This document shows, one piece after another, positions 61,131-64,000 of a stretch of DNA of 64,000 nt. The stretch is from Methanobacteriota archaeon (GTDB taxonomy: Archaea; Methanobacteriota; Methanobacteria; Methanobacteriales; Methanobacteriaceae). The stretch's first letter is position 1, and each line of letters begins with the position of its first letter. Made by a program: the position numbers and the translations under genes. The DNA is taken from assembly GCA_023411115.1 (NCBI GenBank), contig JAEYPF010000021.1, positions 62,001-126,000 on the forward strand, written 5' to 3'. A model generated the notes under the pieces. That model was not told the origin of the DNA. It saw nothing but the letters and a program-made list of their open reading frames with translations, and did no database searches.

Positions 61131-62268
61131 AGAACCAATCTATGTAACCCGGCCACTTCTGCCTGACTTAGAAGATCTGTATCTTGAAATCCGGGAAATT
61201 ATTGAAAGTAAATGGATTACAAATCATGGACAAAAACATAACTTGCTGGAGGAAAAATTAAAAGAAATTTTAAAAGTTTCTAATGTTTCTATTTTTAATA
61301 ACGGCTCCATAGCACTTTTAACAGCATTAAAAGCTTTGAATTTACCCCCTGGCAGTGAAGTTATAACTACTCCTTTTACATTTGCTGCTACCCCTCACTG
61401 CATCAGTTGGAACGGATTAAAGCCAGTTTTTTGTGATATCGAACCAGATACAATGACAATTAATGCAGAAAAAATTGAAGAATTGATTACTCCTGACACT
61501 TCTGCTATTTTACCAGTCCATGTCTATGGATTTCCATGTGATGTAAAAAGGATTAATGAAATTGCCCAAAAATACGGACTTAAAGTCATTTATGATGGAG
61601 CACATGCTTTTTCTACAGAGATAAATGGCAAATCAATTGGAAACTTTGGAGACATTACGATGTTCAGTTTTCATGCCACCAAGCTGTATAATACCCTTGA
61701 GGGAGGATGTTTAACTTACAGTGATAATGAATTGAATGAGAAAATTTATAACTTAAGGAATTTTGGAATAAAGAATGAAGAGGAAGTTGTAGATATTGGT
61801 ATAAATGGAAAAATGAACGAATTTCAGGCATCAATGGGTATTTTAAACCTTAAATTATATAAAAAAGAGCAAATAAACAGGTTAAAAATAAAAAAATTAT
61901 ATATTGAGCAGTTGATTGAAATTGAAAACATAGAAATTCCAGGTATGCCTGAAAATACCTCAGATTCATGCCAGTATTTTCCAATTGTAATCGAAGATGG
62001 TTTTCCTATAAACCGGGACCATGTTTACGATAAACTTAAAAATTGCAATATATTCACCCGAAAATATTTTTATCCAATATGTTCCGATTACAGGCCCTAT
62101 AATAATCTTAAAAGTTCATCTGTAGATAATTTACCTCTAGCTAATGATTTGAAATGCAAAGTGCTGTGTTTACCTTATTATGGAAGTTTAGATCATTCAG
62201 TTGTTGTTGAAATATGCGATATCATTAAAAGTTTCTCTAAAGTGCCTTTGAAAGTTTTAGCTAATTAA
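61117..62268 (+). CDS. DegT/DnrJ/EryC1/StrS aminotransferase
   Basis: 383-residue PLP enzyme that transaminates a nucleotide keto-sugar. VTRPLLPDLEDLYLEIREI and ESKWITNHGQKHNLLEEKL open it; the family core shows FNNGSIALLTALKAL, TTPFTFAATPHCISW, LPVHVYGFPCDV, YDGAHAFSTEING and the PLP lysine in FSFHATKLYNTLEGG. It shares a unit with the acyltransferase, giving a probable N-acetylated amino sugar. The ATG lies 14 bp inside the preceding gene. Confidence 0.93.
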   Translation: MKVFKEPIYVTRPLLPDLEDLYLEIREIIESKWITNHGQKHNLLEEKLKEILKVSNVSIFNNGSIALLTALKALNLPPGSEVITTPFTFAATPHCISWNGLKPVFCDIEPDTMTINAEKIEELITPDTSAILPVHVYGFPCDVKRINEIAQKYGLKVIYDGAHAFSTEINGKSIGNFGDITMFSFHATKLYNTLEGGCLTYSDNELNEKIYNLRNFGIKNEEEVVDIGINGKMNEFQASMGILNLKLYKKEQINRLKIKKLYIEQLIEIENIEIPGMPENTSDSCQYFPIVIEDGFPINRDHVYDKLKNCNIFTRKYFYPICSDYRPYNNLKSSSVDNLPLANDLKCKVLCLPYYGSLDHSVVVEICDIIKSFSKVPLKVLAN

Positions 62269-62318
62269 AATTCTCTTAAATATATGTAATAGTCCCAAAA
62301 AGCTTTGGATATGTTGAT

Positions 62319-63332
62319 ATGAATCCCAAGATTGCAGTTATAATTTTGAACTGGAATGGCTGGAAAGATACAGTAGAATGTCTTGAATCATTGTATCAAA
62401 TTACATTCCATGATTACGATGTTGTTATTGTTGATAATGCATCTTCAGACAATTCCTTAGAAAAAATAAGGCAGTATCATGAAGGAAAAATCGAAGTAAA
62501 TTCCAGCTTCTTTAAATATTCAAAAAGTAACAAGCCTGTTAAAATTATTGAATATACCCTGGAAGAATCTAAATATATAAAAAGTAGATCATTGGGTACC
62601 ATCCTTATAAAAAATGATAAAAACTATGGTTTTGCAGAAGGAAACAACATTGGAATAAGATATGCATTGGATACATTAAATGCAGACCATATACTACTTT
62701 TAAATAACGATACTGTGGTGGATAAAAACTTTTTAAGTGAATTAATTGAAGTAATTGAAAGCAGACCCCATATTGGATTTGTAAGCCCCAAAACATATTA
62801 TTACGATTTTAATAACAGAAATGATGTTATAAATTTCGCTGGTGGTTCTTTGAGTATGTTTAAAGGGCATTCTCAATCTATAGGCGTGAATGAAGTTGAT
62901 AGGGGCCAATACGATGATATAAAAACCGTAGAATATGTCGAAGGCTCCTGTTTACTTGCAAAAAGAGAGGTTTTAGAGAAAATTGGTTTGTTTGATACTA
63001 AATACTTTGCTTACTGGGAAGAAGCCGATCTATGTACAAGGGGATTTAAATCAGGATATAAATCAGTATATGTCCCAAAAGCAAGAATATGGCACAAAGT
63101 TTCGGCATCTACCGATGATCCAACTAAGATCTATTATTATACCCGCAATAAGTTCTGGTTCATGGAAAAATATGCAAATAAAAGTGAATATATCTCCTTC
63201 CTTCTGCTTTTTTTTGGATTCTACTTCTGGAATATTGTCTGCAAGTATATTTTTTACGATTTATACAAAAGAAGCTTCGAACACAGCATTTACTTTTTAA
63301 AGGGAATAAAAAACGGCTTTTTAATAAAATAA
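62319..63332 (+). CDS. Glycosyltransferase family 2, rhamnosyltransferase-like
   Basis: 337 residues. KIAVIILNWNGWKDTVECLESLY and VVIVDNASSDNSLEKI open the GT-A fold; HILLLNNDTVVDKNFLSELIEV holds the acidic metal site; YVEGSCLLAKREVLEKIGLFD and YFAYWEEADLCTRGFKSGY are typical of the rhamnosyltransferase-like group. A C-terminal hydrophobic patch (ISFLLLFFGFYFWNIVCKYIF) suggests membrane contact. An insertion of about 30 residues lies after the first acidic motif. Confidence 0.9.
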   Translation: MNPKIAVIILNWNGWKDTVECLESLYQITFHDYDVVIVDNASSDNSLEKIRQYHEGKIEVNSSFFKYSKSNKPVKIIEYTLEESKYIKSRSLGTILIKNDKNYGFAEGNNIGIRYALDTLNADHILLLNNDTVVDKNFLSELIEVIESRPHIGFVSPKTYYYDFNNRNDVINFAGGSLSMFKGHSQSIGVNEVDRGQYDDIKTVEYVEGSCLLAKREVLEKIGLFDTKYFAYWEEADLCTRGFKSGYKSVYVPKARIWHKVSASTDDPTKIYYYTRNKFWFMEKYANKSEYISFLLLFFGFYFWNIVCKYIFYDLYKRSFEHSIYFLKGIKNGFLIK

Positions 63333-63351
63333 TTTAGAATCCCTGAGAAAC

Positions 63352-64000
63352 ATGACTAAAATCAATTTAATCACCAGCTGGAATATAGAGTGCGGAATAG
63401 CAGATACCACACGGCTCCTGGTGGATGAATTAAAAAAATATGATGATATTAATATTAACATCTGCCCAGTTAAAAAGATAGGTTCAAGAAACCCTTTATA
63501 CTTCTTTAAATTGTTAAAAAAAATTCAAAAGAACCAAATTACACATATTCAATATCACAGTGAGTTATTTGGCCAATTTATACCTCATTTTTCATTAAGT
63601 TACTTTCCTGCAGTTATATTTTTCTTAAAATTCTGGAGAAAAAACATGATAATCACAACTGTTCATGAAGTTGATCCAAATTCCGCTGTAGATAAATTAA
63701 TAATTAAATTTTTAAATCTTTCTGACAGGATAATAGCCCACAATATTAGACTAATAAACTCAATGGGAGAAAATGGAATTAAAAAAGAGAAATTGTCACT
63801 GGTTCCATTGGGTTCTTCAAAAAGTAAAAAAAGAGACAAAAAATGGTGCAAAAATAAGTTAGGAATTTCAAAAAAGACCGTATTGACTATTTTTGGATTT
63901 GTGAGTCCAAATAAAGGCCATGATCTGGTTATTGATATTTTAACTGAACTTGGTGAAGAATGTATCCTCATTATTGCCGGTGGAACCAAAAATAAAGAGC
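63352..64000 (+). CDS. Glycosyltransferase family 4, partial (runs off window)
   Basis: Open from ATG 63352 to the window end, about 216 residues seen. N-terminus KINLITSWNIECGIADTTRLL matches GT4 enzymes that begin with a WxxxxGIA-type motif; THIQYHSELFGQFIP, TTVHEVDPNSAVDK, DRIIAHN, KLSLVPLGS and TIFGFVSPNKGHDLVIDIL follow in the GT-B order. GAATCCCTGAGAAAC lies before the ATG, without a strong Shine-Dalgarno. Last visible gene of the glycan locus. Confidence 0.85.
   Translation, partial: MTKINLITSWNIECGIADTTRLLVDELKKYDDININICPVKKIGSRNPLYFFKLLKKIQKNQITHIQYHSELFGQFIPHFSLSYFPAVIFFLKFWRKNMIITTVHEVDPNSAVDKLIIKFLNLSDRIIAHNIRLINSMGENGIKKEKLSLVPLGSSKSKKRDKKWCKNKLGISKKTVLTIFGFVSPNKGHDLVIDILTELGEECILIIAGGTKNKE

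Overview
The window looks like chromosome of a hydrogenotrophic methanogen of the order Methanobacteriales, most likely Methanobacterium or a close relative. Grounds: a complete 20-gene energy-converting hydrogenase A (Eha) operon containing the order's formyltransferase paralogue and ribokinase-like genes, archaeal phosphopantoate-beta-alanine ligase, archaeal-type phosphoglycerate mutase, UPF0200/UPF0201 genes, a methanogen-type response regulator, class III (EppA-type) pilins, AT-rich DNA and archaeal TATA boxes.

Layout. 1-9.1 kb: the end of a DUF362 gene, then nucleotide excision repair (uvrA-uvrB on minus, uvrC on plus) flanking a DUF169 gene whose 5' end is made of palindromic repeats. 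9.2-17 kb: a REC-PAS-output regulator with a KaiC-like ATPase, an M42 aminopeptidase, coenzyme A synthesis (phosphopantoate-beta-alanine ligase) with UPF0200/UPF0201, and a Dph6-like PP-loop ATPase next to a broken second copy of its own 3' end. 17-25.6 kb: a type IV pilus-like surface cluster (a five-gene operon of large secreted proteins, two canonical class III pilins and a prepilin peptidase). 25.6-32.1 kb: housekeeping genes pyrG, apgM, homoserine dehydrogenase, an ACT regulator, gatC and asnB.

32.5-39.3 kb is the most unusual part: six small secreted proteins, each alone behind a long AT-rich leader. Seven copies of one promoter-like box, two different classes of leader RNA hairpin supported by compensatory base changes, three short upstream ORFs sharing His-Lys-Lys, and two structured RNAs just 3' of the last two genes. 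A seventh promoter copy has no protein gene but precedes a 13-bp hairpin whose loop carries 20 nt perfectly complementary to one of the 3' RNAs, and complementary with two G-U pairs to the other. I read this as an RNA-regulated surface-protein locus, possibly with an antisense RNA.

39.8-54 kb: a CBS protein, a polyferredoxin and the eha operon (ehaT back to ehaA, minus strand), with tight overlaps, polyferredoxins of 6 and 10 [4Fe-4S] motifs, and a probable leaderless start at ehaA. Eha uses the ion gradient to reduce ferredoxin with H2, which tops up the methanogenesis cycle. 54.2-64 kb: a surface polysaccharide or glycan locus (DUF1616 protein, sugar epimerase, flippase, glycosyltransferases, a methyltransferase-glycosyltransferase fusion, hexapeptide acyltransferase, DegT aminotransferase), which runs off the window.

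Mosaic palindromic repeats recur in at least six intergenic spots. No tRNA, rRNA, CRISPR array, transposase or prophage gene was seen. All calls are by eye; no database search or structure-prediction run was possible.
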